The notes under the pieces: generated by a model | Database searches by the model: none | Seen by the model: only the letters and a program-made list of their open reading frames with translations | What the model was told of the DNA's origin: nothing | Source of the DNA: Agromyces sp. H66 | Lineage (GTDB): Bacteria > Actinomycetota > Actinomycetes > Actinomycetales > Microbacteriaceae | Assembly: GCF_004959775.1 (NCBI RefSeq) | Contig: NZ_SJZG01000007.1 | Coordinates: forward strand, 177,303-234,568 | Length of the DNA stretch: 57,266 bases | Reading direction: 5' to 3' | Shown here: positions 8,789 through 16,940 of the stretch, one piece after another | Position numbering within the stretch: the first letter of the stretch is position 1 | Layout of the letters: each line of letters opens with the position of its first letter | Program-made: the position numbers and the translations under genes

Positions 8789-9634
8789 ATGAAGAAGACC
8801 ATGCTCGCCGCCCTGGGAGCCGGCGCACTCGTCGCGCTCGCGGGCGCCGCACCCGCGAACGCCGCAGAGACCGATGCCGCCATGCTCTCGGTGCTGCACG
8901 GCGTTCCCGACCTCACCGTCGACGTCTACGTGAACGACGAGCTCACGCTCGACGACTTCGCGCCGGGTGATCTCGCGGGGCCGCTCGAGCTCCCGGCCGG
9001 CACGTACACGGTCGCCATCACGGCGGCGGATGCCGCGGATGCCTCGTCGCCCGCGATCGGGCCCATCGACCTGCCGCTCGAGGCGGGCGTGAACTACACC
9101 GCCGTCGCCCACCTGAACGAGGCGGGCGATCCCACCGCGACCCTCTTCACGAACGACACGACGCAGCTTGCGGCGGGCGAGGGCCGGCTGACGGTGCGCC
9201 ACGTCGCCGCGGCGCCGGCCGTCGACGTGCTCGCGGGCGGGAGCCCGGTGATCACCGCGCTGGCCAACCCCGAGGAGGCGAAGCTCGACCTCGCGGCCGG
9301 CACCGTCTCGGCGGCGGTCGCCGCGACCGGCACGACCGAGCCGGTGCTCGGCCCGGCCGATGTCGAGGTCGCCGAGGGCGCCAACACCATCGTGTACGCG
9401 TGGGGCAGCCTCGAGGCCGAGAACCTCGCCCTCGCCGTGCAGACCGTCACCGTCGCGGGCATGAACTCCAGCCCCGACGGCGTCCCCGCGGGCTCCGCGG
9501 GTCTCGTCGCGACGAACGGGCCCGACTCGGGGGCCGGCGTCTGGGCCGCGGTGATCGGCGGCTCGCTGCTGGCGGCCGTCGGGCTCATCTGGGCTGCGGC
9601 ACGTCGCCGGGCCGCGGCGGGTGCGGAGCGCTGA
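8789..9634 (+). CDS. Secreted DUF4397 surface protein with C-terminal anchor
   Basis: 281 residues. A Sec signal peptide (MKKTMLAALGAGALVALAGAAPANAA, cut near residue 26; given here only as positions 1-26) is followed by two DUF4397 repeats (about residues 30-115 and 120-215; SVLHGVPDLTVDVYVND and RHVAAAPAVDVLAGG are the repeat starts). The tail has a hydrophobic helix (AAVIGGSLLAAVGLIWAA) and basic RRR, the shape of a cell-wall sorting signal, but the expected LPXTG-like motif is replaced by LVATNG. Strong ribosome site TGGAGGA. The class F sortase begins six bases downstream, so the pair is an operon and the DUF4397 protein is the probable sortase client or partner. Confidence 0.85.
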   Translation: MKKTMLAALGAGALVALAGAAPANAAETDAAMLSVLHGVPDLTVDVYVNDELTLDDFAPGDLAGPLELPAGTYTVAITAADAADASSPAIGPIDLPLEAGVNYTAVAHLNEAGDPTATLFTNDTTQLAAGEGRLTVRHVAAAPAVDVLAGGSPVITALANPEEAKLDLAAGTVSAAVAATGTTEPVLGPADVEVAEGANTIVYAWGSLEAENLALAVQTVTVAGMNSSPDGVPAGSAGLVATNGPDSGAGVWAAVIGGSLLAAVGLIWAAARRRAAAGAER

Positions 9635-9639
9635 TCGCG

Positions 9640-10302
9640 ATGACGCGGGCGAGGGTCTCGGTGGGGGTCATGGGGGGCTCCATCGCGGCCCTCGCCGTCG
9701 TCCTGGCGACGGCCGGGTGCGCCGGACCTGGGGGTCCGGCCACCTCGCCGTCGGCCGCGGCATCCGTCACCTCGTCCGCTCAACAGCCGCCGGTCGCCCT
9801 GCCCGACATTCCTCGATCCTCGGCCGCCCTCGCCGACCGGCCGCCGGTGTCTGCGCCCGCGCCGGTGCGGCTCGTGGTCGCCGAGCTCGGCATCGATGTT
9901 CCCGTCGAGGCCGTCGGGCTCGACGACCAGGGTCGGATGGGCTTGCCGGCGAATCCGGCGATCGCCGCGTGGTACCGCTTCGGATCCGCGCCCGGCAGTG
10001 CGACCGGCTCGACCGTGATCGCCGCGCACGTCGACTCGCTCGTGTACGACATCGGGCCGTTCGCCCGACTCGCGGACGCCCCGGCGGGCACCCGGGTCGA
10101 GGTGACCACGGCCGACGGAGTGGTGCACGCGTACACGCTCGAGTCCACGGCGATCGTGCCGAAGGAGTCGGTCGACTGGTCGGGCGCGTTCGCCCGCGAC
10201 GGCAGTCCCCGCCTGACGCTGGTCACCTGCGGTGGCGAGTTCGACTACGACGCCCGGCGATACCTCGCCAACGTCATCGTGACCGCGGTGCCGCTCGGGT
10301 GA
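9640..10302 (+). CDS. Class F sortase with lipoprotein-type signal
   Basis: 220 residues. The N-terminus is hydrophobic and ends in LATAGC, a lipobox, so the enzyme is probably a membrane-tethered lipoprotein. The sortase fold carries the full catalytic triad: His130 in AAHVDS, Cys197 in LVTCGGEFD and Arg206/Arg207 in DARRYLANV. Class F sortases are common in Actinobacteria and act on cell-wall proteins. The start is the ATG six bases after the DUF4397 stop. The sigma/anti-sigma pair follows immediately, a recurrent neighbourhood for class F sortases. Confidence 0.9.
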   Translation: MTRARVSVGVMGGSIAALAVVLATAGCAGPGGPATSPSAAASVTSSAQQPPVALPDIPRSSAALADRPPVSAPAPVRLVVAELGIDVPVEAVGLDDQGRMGLPANPAIAAWYRFGSAPGSATGSTVIAAHVDSLVYDIGPFARLADAPAGTRVEVTTADGVVHAYTLESTAIVPKESVDWSGAFARDGSPRLTLVTCGGEFDYDARRYLANVIVTAVPLG

Positions 10303-10313
10303 CGGGTCGATGG

Positions 10314-10319
10314 TTATGC
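10314..10319 (+). promoter_or_regulatory. Possible -10 box TATGCT ahead of the sigma factor
   Basis: TATGCT lies 12 bases after the sortase stop. It would drive a transcript of about 85 bases of leader to the GTG at 10412, or a short leader to the ATG at 10331. Weak evidence. Confidence 0.3.
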
Positions 10320-10411
10320 TGATCGAAGCGATGGAACCCGCCCGGTCGATGCCGGCCGTGCCGGTTCCCGGGGGATGGATCGACGGTCGACGAGGGGGTG
10401 GCTGGCTGGAC

Positions 10412-10981
10412 GTGAGCGCTGCAGACACCGCACCGGCCGACGACGACGCCCTCGTCGCAGGGTTCCGCGCCGGCGACGACCGGGCGTTGCGGGACGCATA
10501 TGCCCGCTGGGGTGCTCTCGTGTTCCGCCTGGCGCTGCGATCGCTCGGCGACCGGACCGATGCCGAGGATGTCGCGCAGCAGGTGTTCATCTCGGCCTGG
10601 CGCGGGCGTGCGGGGTTCGATCCGGCTCGTTCGGCGCTCGGTGCGTGGCTCGTGGGGATCACCCGGCATCGCATCGCCGACGCGCACGAGGCGCGCGCCC
10701 GCCAGCGCCGGCTGGGCGACTCGCTCGCCGCCGAGGCCGTCGCGTCGCCGCCTGTGCAGGACGACGACCTCGCCGAGCGGGCGATGGTCGCCGAGGAGCT
10801 CGAGCGGCTCGAACCCGTGCCGCAGCGGGTCATGCGCCTGGCGTTCTTCGACCAGCTGAGCCACACCGAGATCGCCGAGACGCTCGACCTGCCGGTCGGC
10901 ACCGTGAAGAGCCATATTCGACGTAGCCTGATGCGCATGCGCACGCGATGGGAGGTGGACGATGGGGCACATCGAGCCTGA
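10412..10981 (+). CDS. ECF sigma factor (SigK-like, RskA-controlled type)
   Basis: About 189 residues from the chosen GTG. Region 2 is at ALVFRLALRSLGDRTDAEDVAQQVF and region 4 at LAFFDQLSHTEIAETLDLP with the closing GTVKSHIRRSLMRMR helix (each quoted in part). The GTG at 10412 is favoured by GAGGGGG about ten bases upstream and by the usual length of the family; in-frame ATGs at 10310 and 10331 would add a 27-34 residue Pro/Gly-rich tail. The gene ends 20 bases inside the anti-sigma gene, so the two are translationally coupled and held as an inactive complex until a signal arrives. Confidence 0.88.
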   Translation: MSAADTAPADDDALVAGFRAGDDRALRDAYARWGALVFRLALRSLGDRTDAEDVAQQVFISAWRGRAGFDPARSALGAWLVGITRHRIADAHEARARQRRLGDSLAAEAVASPPVQDDDLAERAMVAEELERLEPVPQRVMRLAFFDQLSHTEIAETLDLPVGTVKSHIRRSLMRMRTRWEVDDGAHRA

Positions 10982-11696
10982 CGAACTCGCCGTGCTCGCC
11001 CTCGAGGGGCACGAGCCCGACGCGGCCGCGCGAGACCACCTCGACGAGTGCGCCTCGTGCCTCGCCGAGTACGAGGCGTTCGCCCGCACCGCGGCCCTCG
11101 GCCGCGGCGGCGCGTCCGACCAGGGCGAGGAGCTGCCGTCGCCGTCGGTGTGGGCCGGCATCCACGCCGAGCTCGGACTCGACCCCGCACTCAGGGCGGA
11201 TCCGCTCACGGAAGCGCCGTCCCCACCCGCCCCCAAGCGCTCGTCTCCTGCCAGGTGGTGGACGTTCGCGCTCGCCGCGGCGGTCGTCGGGGTCCTCGCG
11301 GGCGTCGGCATCGGCTTCGGCATCGCGCAGACGGCGCCGCCGCCGTCGCAGACGGTGCTCGCCCGCGCGGCGCTCGAGCCGTTCCCCGGCTGGGAGGCCA
11401 GCGGCGAGGCCCTCGTCGAGGAGGATGCCGACGGCGCCCGGTCCATCGTCGTCGACGTGGACTCGCCGGTGCCGTCGGGCGCCGTGCGCGAGGTGTGGCT
11501 GATCCGGTCGGATGCCTCGGGGCTCGTGAGCCTCGGACTCCTCGACGGGGCATCCGGTCGGTTCACGGTTCCGAGTGGCATCGACCTCGGCGAGTACCCG
11601 ATCGTGGATGTCTCCGCCGAGCCGCTGGACGGGGAGCCCGCGCATTCGGGCGACTCGATCGTGCGCGGCGAACTGCACGAGGACGTCGAGAGTTGA
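10962..11696 (+). CDS. RskA-type transmembrane anti-sigma factor
   Basis: 244 residues. The N-terminal zinc-associated anti-sigma domain has the HxxxCxxC signature (DHLDECASC, near residues 27-35). One membrane helix follows (about residues 92-114, rich in Ala/Val/Gly), then an extracytoplasmic RskA domain with EVWLIRSDASGLVSLG and SGDSIVRGEL. It should bind and silence the overlapping sigma factor and be removed by regulated proteolysis. ATG with GGAGGTGG just upstream. Because it sits behind the sortase operon, cell-envelope state is a plausible input (inference). Confidence 0.9.
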   Translation: MGHIEPDELAVLALEGHEPDAAARDHLDECASCLAEYEAFARTAALGRGGASDQGEELPSPSVWAGIHAELGLDPALRADPLTEAPSPPAPKRSSPARWWTFALAAAVVGVLAGVGIGFGIAQTAPPPSQTVLARAALEPFPGWEASGEALVEEDADGARSIVVDVDSPVPSGAVREVWLIRSDASGLVSLGLLDGASGRFTVPSGIDLGEYPIVDVSAEPLDGEPAHSGDSIVRGELHEDVES

Positions 11697-11706
11697 ACGC
11701 AGCCCG

Positions 11707-12033
11707 TCAGGCGTCGTGACCAGGCGGCGGGAAACGCCGGTCGGACCCGTTCGTCGATCGCGCCCGTTCGGGCTCCGCCGTCTCCTGCACCCGGTCGACG
11801 AGACGTCGCCACGGACCGGTGAGCTGGCGTTCGGCGAGGGTCGCCTCGTGCGGCTCGCAGCGGATGCGGTAGACGTACCGGTCGGGCTCGGGCGGCACGG
11901 GCGGGACCTGCTCCCACGGCACCTGCCGGATGAGCAGGTACCAGTCGTCGCGATCGGGCTGCTGATCGACGTGGACATGCCAGACGAGTCGGAGCCCCGC
12001 CAGGCCGCCGCTGCGCGACACGATGACGTCCAT
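11707..12033 (-). CDS. Emfourin, protein inhibitor of the neighbouring M4 protease
   Basis: 108 residues. The N-terminal VSRSGGLAGLRLVW strand with conserved GG..AG, and the central PDRYVYRIRC, match the emfourin (M4in) family of small M4 protease inhibitors. Its gene lies 62 bases downstream of the M4 protease on the same strand, the usual arrangement. No signal peptide, so it acts where it is made, probably protecting the cytosol. The start is the ATG at 12033: TACCAT lies six bases upstream, while an in-frame ATG at 12081 would run back almost to the protease stop. The C-terminal 25 residues are polar and variable. It converges on the anti-sigma gene with ten bases between the stops. Confidence 0.72.
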   Translation of the reverse strand: MDVIVSRSGGLAGLRLVWHVHVDQQPDRDDWYLLIRQVPWEQVPPVPPEPDRYVYRIRCEPHEATLAERQLTGPWRRLVDRVQETAEPERARSTNGSDRRFPPPGHDA

Positions 12034-12039
12034 GTCGCG

Positions 12040-12045
12040 ATGGTA
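12040..12045 (-). promoter_or_regulatory. -10 box TACCAT for emfourin
   Basis: On the minus strand TACCAT ends six bases before the ATG at 12033, so the inhibitor may have its own leaderless promoter in addition to read-through from the protease gene. Confidence 0.45.
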
Positions 12046-12095
12046 CTCCGGTGCGTGTGCACGGCGCCGGGGGTCGCGCATCGGCCGACGATCCG

Positions 12096-13220
12096 CTACG
12101 GCACCGGCGGCACGCCGAGGCCGACCTCCGCCCAGCCGGCCGCGATGGCTCGCGCCTCACGCGAGGTGCTGCCGTACCGCTCGTTCGCGGCGCGCACGAT
12201 CTCGCGCGCGAACGCCCGGAAGTCGCTCGTGGGCTGAAGCCGCCCCGAGGTGAGCACGTCGTACCAGACCCGGCCCGCGTGCTCCCAGGCGAACCCGCCG
12301 AGCTCGATGGCGGCGAGCGCGAACGCGCGATTCGGGATGCCCGAGTTCAGGTGCACACCGCCGTTGTCCTCGACGGTGTCGATGTAGCGGTCCATGTGGG
12401 CGGGCTGCGGGTCGCGGCCGAGCACGTCGTCGTCGTAGGCGGTGCCGGGCTCGATCATGGAGCGGATGGCGCGGCCCTCGACGGCGTCGGTGAAGACGCC
12501 CTCGCCGATGAGCCACGTGGCGGACTCGGCGTCCTGCCCCATGGAGTACTGCTCGACGAGCGCGCCGAACACGTCGGAGACGTGCTCGTTGAGGGCGCCC
12601 GACTGCCCCTGGTAGCGGAGCTTCGCGGTGCGCTCGGTGACGCCGTGCGCGAGCTCGTGGCCCACGACGCTGAGCGAGCTCGTGAACCCGCGGAAGATCT
12701 CGCCGTCGCCGTCGCCGAACACCATGCGCTCGCCGTCCCAGAAGGCGTTGTCGTAGCGGTCGCCGAAGTGCACGGTCGCCTCGAGGGGCATGCCCGCGTC
12801 GTCGATGGAGTCGCGGGCGAACACGCGCGCGAACATCTCGAAGGTGTCGCCGAGGCCGTCGTAGGCCTCGTCGACGGCCCGATCGCCCGTGTCGGGCTGG
12901 CCCTCGCGACGCACCAGGCGGCCGGGCAGCTTGTCGTCGCCCTCGGCGTCGAAGATGCGCCGATCGGGTTGCGGACCCCTGCCGGGGGCTGCGGCCGGCC
13001 GCTCGTCGCGCGCGGCGTGGTCGTGGATGACGAACGACGGCGGCTCACCGGCGATGCGCCACTCGAGCATCGACCAGTCGCGCACGAGCGAGCGCCGAGC
13101 GGCGTCTGCGGCCAGGCCGAATCGCGGGTCTTCGCACGTCGCGATGCGGGCCAGCATGTAGGGCGGCACGATCGCCGCGTGTTGCGACGGATGGAGTGAG
13201 GGCCGGGGCATCCGCGTCAT
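12096..13220 (-). CDS. M4 family zinc metallopeptidase, protealysin-like
   Basis: 374 residues. The catalytic domain has HELAHGVTE (His188, Glu189, His192), the third zinc ligand Glu in GALNEHVSD, and the transition-state His in NGGVHLNSGIPN. The short N-terminus contains PPYMLARI, the conserved box of the short propeptide of protealysin-type enzymes, rather than the 200-residue thermolysin propeptide, and there is no signal peptide. Such enzymes process themselves and are held in check by emfourin, encoded just downstream. The ATG at 13220 follows CACGAT plus six bases on the minus strand and excludes an unlikely 23-residue extension. Divergent from the CPBP-like gene with 47 bases between starts. 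Confidence 0.9.
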   Translation of the reverse strand: MTRMPRPSLHPSQHAAIVPPYMLARIATCEDPRFGLAADAARRSLVRDWSMLEWRIAGEPPSFVIHDHAARDERPAAAPGRGPQPDRRIFDAEGDDKLPGRLVRREGQPDTGDRAVDEAYDGLGDTFEMFARVFARDSIDDAGMPLEATVHFGDRYDNAFWDGERMVFGDGDGEIFRGFTSSLSVVGHELAHGVTERTAKLRYQGQSGALNEHVSDVFGALVEQYSMGQDAESATWLIGEGVFTDAVEGRAIRSMIEPGTAYDDDVLGRDPQPAHMDRYIDTVEDNGGVHLNSGIPNRAFALAAIELGGFAWEHAGRVWYDVLTSGRLQPTSDFRAFAREIVRAANERYGSTSREARAIAAGWAEVGLGVPPVP

Positions 13221-13267
13221 GCACCGATCGTGGCATGATCCGCCGACAGCCATGGGAAGCTGAAGGG

Positions 13268-14110
13268 GTGTCCGCCACGCTCGCCGCACCGTCCGAGGTG
13301 CGAACCCACCCGATCGGCCTCGTTCCGGCCGTGCTGGTGTGCGGCGCGGCCGTGCTGCTGTTCGGCTTCATACAGCTGATCCCGGGCTACGCCATGCTCG
13401 CGGCGGGACTGGTCGCCGCCTGGCTCACCGATCGCTCGGGCCGCACCAGCCGCCTGCTCGCCGACCTCGCCCTCATCGCACTCGGGCAGGTCATCATCTC
13501 GACGATCTCGCTGCGCGCCGACATCAGCTACCCGAGCATGGCGCGCTTCGCGGTGGTGCTCGGATCCGCCGTCGCGGTGCCCTACCTCATCTCGCGCTAC
13601 GTCTACGGCGACCGCGTCATCCGCTTCCCGTGGCGCACGGGTCGCCGGTGGACGCGCACGCAGTGGCTCTATCTCATCGGCGTCATCGCGGCCGGATGGC
13701 TCATCCTGCCGTTCTACTTCATCACCTCGGGCGTCTACAACAACTGGCCGACCGTGACCGCGCCCGACGAGATCGCACGCCTGTTCGTCGGCGTCAACGC
13801 CGTCGGCACCTGGGACGAGCTGTTCTTCATCTGCACCGTGTTCGCGCTGCTGCGGCGGCACTTCCCGACCTGGCAGGCGAACGTGCTGCAGGCCGTCGTG
13901 TTCGTCTCGTTCCTCTGGGAACTCGGCTACCAGTCGTGGGGGCCGCTGCTCACGATCCCGTTCGCCCTCATCCAGGGCTACACGTTCAAGCTCACGAAGT
14001 CGCTCACGTACGTGCTCGTGGTGCACCTGCTCTTCGATGCCATCGTGTTCGCGGTGATCGTGTACGCCCACAACGGGTGGCCGGCGATCTTCCCGCTCGT
14101 GCCGGTGTGA
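13268..14110 (+). CDS. CPBP-like (CAAX protease family) integral membrane protein
   Basis: 280 residues with about eight membrane helices. The region WDELFFICTVFALLRRHFP matches motif 1 of CPBP glutamic proteases (normally EExxxR), here with Asp-Glu and a displaced Arg pair. Motif 2 (FxxxH) is degenerate (FVSFLWELGYQSW has no His), while a third motif survives as HLLFDA. Activity as a protease is therefore doubtful; an adaptor or a divergent enzyme is possible. GTG start at 13268 agrees with the Ser-Ala-Thr N-terminus and with the spacing to GAAGCT upstream. It overlaps the next gene by four bases (GTGA). Confidence 0.65.
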   Translation: MSATLAAPSEVRTHPIGLVPAVLVCGAAVLLFGFIQLIPGYAMLAAGLVAAWLTDRSGRTSRLLADLALIALGQVIISTISLRADISYPSMARFAVVLGSAVAVPYLISRYVYGDRVIRFPWRTGRRWTRTQWLYLIGVIAAGWLILPFYFITSGVYNNWPTVTAPDEIARLFVGVNAVGTWDELFFICTVFALLRRHFPTWQANVLQAVVFVSFLWELGYQSWGPLLTIPFALIQGYTFKLTKSLTYVLVVHLLFDAIVFAVIVYAHNGWPAIFPLVPV

Positions 14111-14940
14111 GCGAGGGCGAGCGGATGCCGCGAGCCGAGGATGCCTCGTACGCCGACGCCGTACAGCTCGACCGGGTGCTCGACGTGGTCGACCGGGTGC
14201 TCGGCGATCGCGTCGTCTCGACCGTGCTGTACGGATCGGCGGCGGCCGGCGGACTGCGCCGCGACAGCGACCTCGACCTGCTCGTCGTGGTGCCGACCGC
14301 GCTCGCGGCGGGTGACGCCCGGGTGATCGTCGACGGCCTGCTGCCGATCTCGGGGCGACGAGCGACGATCGTGCCCGGCCGGCCGGTGGAGCTCACGGTG
14401 GTCGCACTCGACGAGGTCGTGCCGTGGCGCTTCCCGCCTCGTCGGCAACTGCAGTACGGCGAGTGGCTGCGTGACGAGTTCGCCGGCGGCGCGATCCCGT
14501 CGGCGAACGACGATCCCGATCTCGCCCTGCTGCTGGCGCAGGCGCTGGGCGCCCATCGGCGGCTGCGCGGCCGGCGGCTCGCGGACGTGCTCGAGCCCGT
14601 GCCGGCCGCCGACGTGCGCCGCGGCATCCTCGCGTCGCTGCCCGCGCTGCTCGACGACCTCGTCGGCGACGAGCGCAACGTGCTGCTCACGCTCGCCCGC
14701 ATGTGGGTGACGCTCGAGACGGGTGAGTTCGTCGCGAAGGATGTCGCGGCCGAGTGGGCGATCGAGCGGCTCGGTGAGGCGGGGGAGGGTGCGGGCACTG
14801 TCGCTGCCGCGGCCGCGGCCGCCGAGGCGCTGCGGGTCGCGCGCGCGGGATATCTCGGCGACGCTGCCGATCGGTGGGAGGCGCGCGGCGACCTCGCCGC
14901 GACGGCGGCCGCGGAGCTGGCGAAGCGCGTGCGCGGCTGA
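14107..14940 (+). CDS. AadA-like aminoglycoside nucleotidyltransferase
   Basis: 277 residues from the GTG that overlaps the CPBP-like stop (GTGA); an ATG at 14125 with GAGGGCGAG upstream is an alternative. The nucleotidyltransferase core is VLYGSAAAGGL followed by DSDLDLLVVV (metal-binding Asp pair), then RPVELTVVALDEV. The C-terminal helical domain has ERNVLLTLARMWVTLETGE followed by FVAKDVAAEWA, the conserved block of ANT(3'')/ANT(9) enzymes that adenylylate streptomycin, spectinomycin or related drugs. Base composition equals the neighbours and no integron or transposon is present, so this is a chromosomal relative; resistance is not proven. Confidence 0.8.
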   Translation: MSEGERMPRAEDASYADAVQLDRVLDVVDRVLGDRVVSTVLYGSAAAGGLRRDSDLDLLVVVPTALAAGDARVIVDGLLPISGRRATIVPGRPVELTVVALDEVVPWRFPPRRQLQYGEWLRDEFAGGAIPSANDDPDLALLLAQALGAHRRLRGRRLADVLEPVPAADVRRGILASLPALLDDLVGDERNVLLTLARMWVTLETGEFVAKDVAAEWAIERLGEAGEGAGTVAAAAAAAEALRVARAGYLGDAADRWEARGDLAATAAAELAKRVRG

Positions 14941-14957
14941 GGGGGACGGTTCGCCCC

Positions 14958-14988
14958 GCGCCTGGCCGAGCCCTGGTCGGTCAGGCGC
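14958..14988. terminator. Bidirectional terminator hairpin between convergent genes
   Basis: GCGCCTG and CAGGCGC form a 7-bp outer stem, continued inward after one mismatch by CCGA and TCGG. It lies exactly between the nucleotidyltransferase stop and the stop of the HNH gene and can serve both strands. Confidence 0.65.
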
Positions 14989-16386
14989 TCAGAACCGCAC
15001 CGGGTCGTACCGCTCGAGCAACGACTGCCACTCATCTTCGAACGAGTCGAGCGGGTCGGGCGGAATCGGCGGGTCGTCGATGAACGACTCCGAACGCGTG
15101 ATCGGCGGACTCACCCCTTCACCCGCGCCCACCGGCATGAACGGCCGCTCGGGCAGGGTTCGCAGCACGTGCCCGGCAGGCGAGGTCCACCGCATGACCC
15201 CGCCGCCCTCTTGCACGACGCGCCAGCCGCTCTCGTGCTTGAGGCGATGGTGGTGTCGACACAAGGCCGCGAGGTTCGTATCGGCGGTCTCGCCGCCGTG
15301 GCCGCGCGCCACGGTGTGGTCGAGATCGGCGTACTCGGCGCGGCGGGAGCATCCCGGAAAGCGGCACCGCCCGTCGCGCACGCGCACGAAGCCGTCGAGG
15401 TCGGCGGGTGCGCGGTAGTGCTCGCGACCGTAGCTGAGGGCGGTGCCGATCTCGGGGTGCACGAGGATGCGACGCATCGAGGGTGCGTGCGCTGTGAGCC
15501 GCAGGGCCGTGTGTGGGTCGATCGGGCCGTAGCCCTCGAGTTCGGCGGGTTCGTCGTCGAGGCCGAGCAGCGTCAGCATCGGCACGGTCACGTTGATGCA
15601 CGGCCGTACCGCTCCGGTCGAGCCCGCTGCACCCCGACGCGTGCGGTCGTCGTCGGCGAGCACCCCGCCGAGCAACAGGTCGGCGGCGAGGTCGGCGGCC
15701 CGCTGCGCGGTCGTGCGGGTGTCGCCGGATGCCTCGCGTGCGGCCAGCACCGTGAGGCGGGCGTCGATGGCGACCGCTCGCTCGGCCTCGACGTAGAGCC
15801 CGAACCAGGCCATGCCGTCGGGCGCGGGATCGACGCAGACGCGTCGCTCGGCGACCGCGCGAGCATGCCGATCGGCCAGAGGCTCTGGATGCATCCGCTC
15901 GCGCACCCGGCGCATGCGGCGACGGAGGTCGGCGTTCGTCGACACGATGCCGAGGGCGGTCGCGTCGGATGCCGCATCGAGGGCGACCCGTTCGACGGCG
16001 TCGGCGACCTCGGCCGGCACACCCTGCGTGAGTTCGAGCACCGATCGCACCTGCGTGACCGCCAGTGCGCCCGCCTCGAGTGCGTCGAGGGTCGCGCTGC
16101 GCGGCCCGGTGAGACGTGCAGCCTCTGCGACCAGGCGCGACGCGGATGCCTCGTGCTGACCGAGGGTGGTGGCGAGCTCGGCGACGAACGAGCGGGTGGC
16201 CATGTCGCGCTCGCTCGAGGTGCTCGTGGGCGTGACGCCCTCGGCCACGGCCGCAAGTTCACGCGCCCGCTGGATGCGGCGGTACTGCTCGGCGTGGAGC
16301 CGCCGGATGGCGCGCTCGTGCGCGGTGATCGCCGCCAGTTCACGCTCGAGCGCCGCGTGCGGCGTGGCGTCGGGGGTGGCTGGCAT
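14989..16386 (-). CDS. DUF222 / HNH endonuclease family protein (13E12-repeat type)
   Basis: About 465 residues. A long helical DUF222 region (residues 10 to about 320) precedes an HNH nuclease module: CRFPGCSRR supplies zinc-type cysteines, YADLDHTVARGHGGET contains the catalytic DH, and LAALCRHHHRLKHESGW is the HNH finger. These genes occur in many diverse copies in actinobacterial chromosomes and resemble the mycobacterial 13E12 repeats; the biological role is unknown and there is no sign of mobility around this copy. ATG at 16386 is used; a TTG four codons upstream (16398) is possible. Weak ribosome site. Confidence 0.85.
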   Translation of the reverse strand: MPATPDATPHAALERELAAITAHERAIRRLHAEQYRRIQRARELAAVAEGVTPTSTSSERDMATRSFVAELATTLGQHEASASRLVAEAARLTGPRSATLDALEAGALAVTQVRSVLELTQGVPAEVADAVERVALDAASDATALGIVSTNADLRRRMRRVRERMHPEPLADRHARAVAERRVCVDPAPDGMAWFGLYVEAERAVAIDARLTVLAAREASGDTRTTAQRAADLAADLLLGGVLADDDRTRRGAAGSTGAVRPCINVTVPMLTLLGLDDEPAELEGYGPIDPHTALRLTAHAPSMRRILVHPEIGTALSYGREHYRAPADLDGFVRVRDGRCRFPGCSRRAEYADLDHTVARGHGGETADTNLAALCRHHHRLKHESGWRVVQEGGGVMRWTSPAGHVLRTLPERPFMPVGAGEGVSPPITRSESFIDDPPIPPDPLDSFEDEWQSLLERYDPVRF

Positions 16387-16482
16387 GGGTCCATTCAAGC
16401 AGGACCCTCTGACATTGAGTCGTGCTGCGAAAGCCCCGGTCGTGGGTGTAATACCGGCCCGACGGGCGACACGACCGCAAGG

Positions 16483-16848
16483 TCACGCCTCGACGGCCGC
16501 CCCGTGCTCGCCGAGCCACTCGAGCAGCACCGCCGCGTGGTTGACGTGCTCGTCGCGGGCGCCGAACAGCAGGGTCACGCGGTCGTGGTCCGCGCCGAGC
16601 CCGAGGAGTGCCTCCGCTGCCGGATTCGCGTCGAGTTCCTCGCGGTAGCGCGCCGCGAACTCCTCGAAGCGCTCGCGGTGATGGTGCCATTCGGTGCGCA
16701 GGTCGGGGGAGGGCGCGACGTCCTTCGCCCACTCGTCGAGTTCGGCACGTTCCTTGCGCACCCCGCGCGGCCAGAGTCGGTCGACCAGCACCCGGTAGCC
16801 GTCGGATGCCTCGGCGGGTTCGTAGACGCGCTTCATCGTGAATCCCAT
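16483..16848 (-). CDS. DUF488 family protein
   Basis: 121 residues, the usual length. Family features are KRVYEPAEASDGYRVLVDRLW with PRGVRKE (start), EWAKDVAPSPDLR, WHHHRERFEEFAARYREEL and the terminal DHDRVTLLFGARDEHVNHA followed by VLLEWL. The function is unknown; structures of the family show a compact alpha/beta fold. On the minus strand CAGACT ends six bases before the ATG, so a leaderless start is likely. Confidence 0.85.
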   Translation of the reverse strand: MGFTMKRVYEPAEASDGYRVLVDRLWPRGVRKERAELDEWAKDVAPSPDLRTEWHHHRERFEEFAARYREELDANPAAEALLGLGADHDRVTLLFGARDEHVNHAAVLLEWLGEHGAAVEA

Positions 16849-16892
16849 GGCGCCAGTCTGCCGAGGTGCCCGGGCGATGTCACCCGACGCGA

Positions 16893-16925
16893 CGGATGCC
16901 CCGGTCGAATCGGCCGGGGCATCCG
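16893..16925 (-). terminator. Terminator of the subtilase gene, built from GGATGCC/GGCATCC
   Basis: CGGATGCCCCGG and CCGGGGCATCCG form a 12-bp perfect stem with a 9-base loop, 15 bases past the subtilase stop (minus strand). The arms contain the two orientations of the heptamer that is over-represented throughout the window. Confidence 0.72.
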
Positions 16926-16940
16926 CTCATCGAGGCCGGC

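Noticed and set aside
14107..14940. Acquired antibiotic-resistance cassette
   Set aside because: No attC site, integron, IS element or base-composition shift; it is coupled to a chromosomal membrane protein gene.
14989..16386. HNH protein as a homing endonuclease or defence nuclease
   Set aside because: DUF222-HNH proteins are widespread multicopy chromosomal genes; there is no intron, intein or defence neighbour here.
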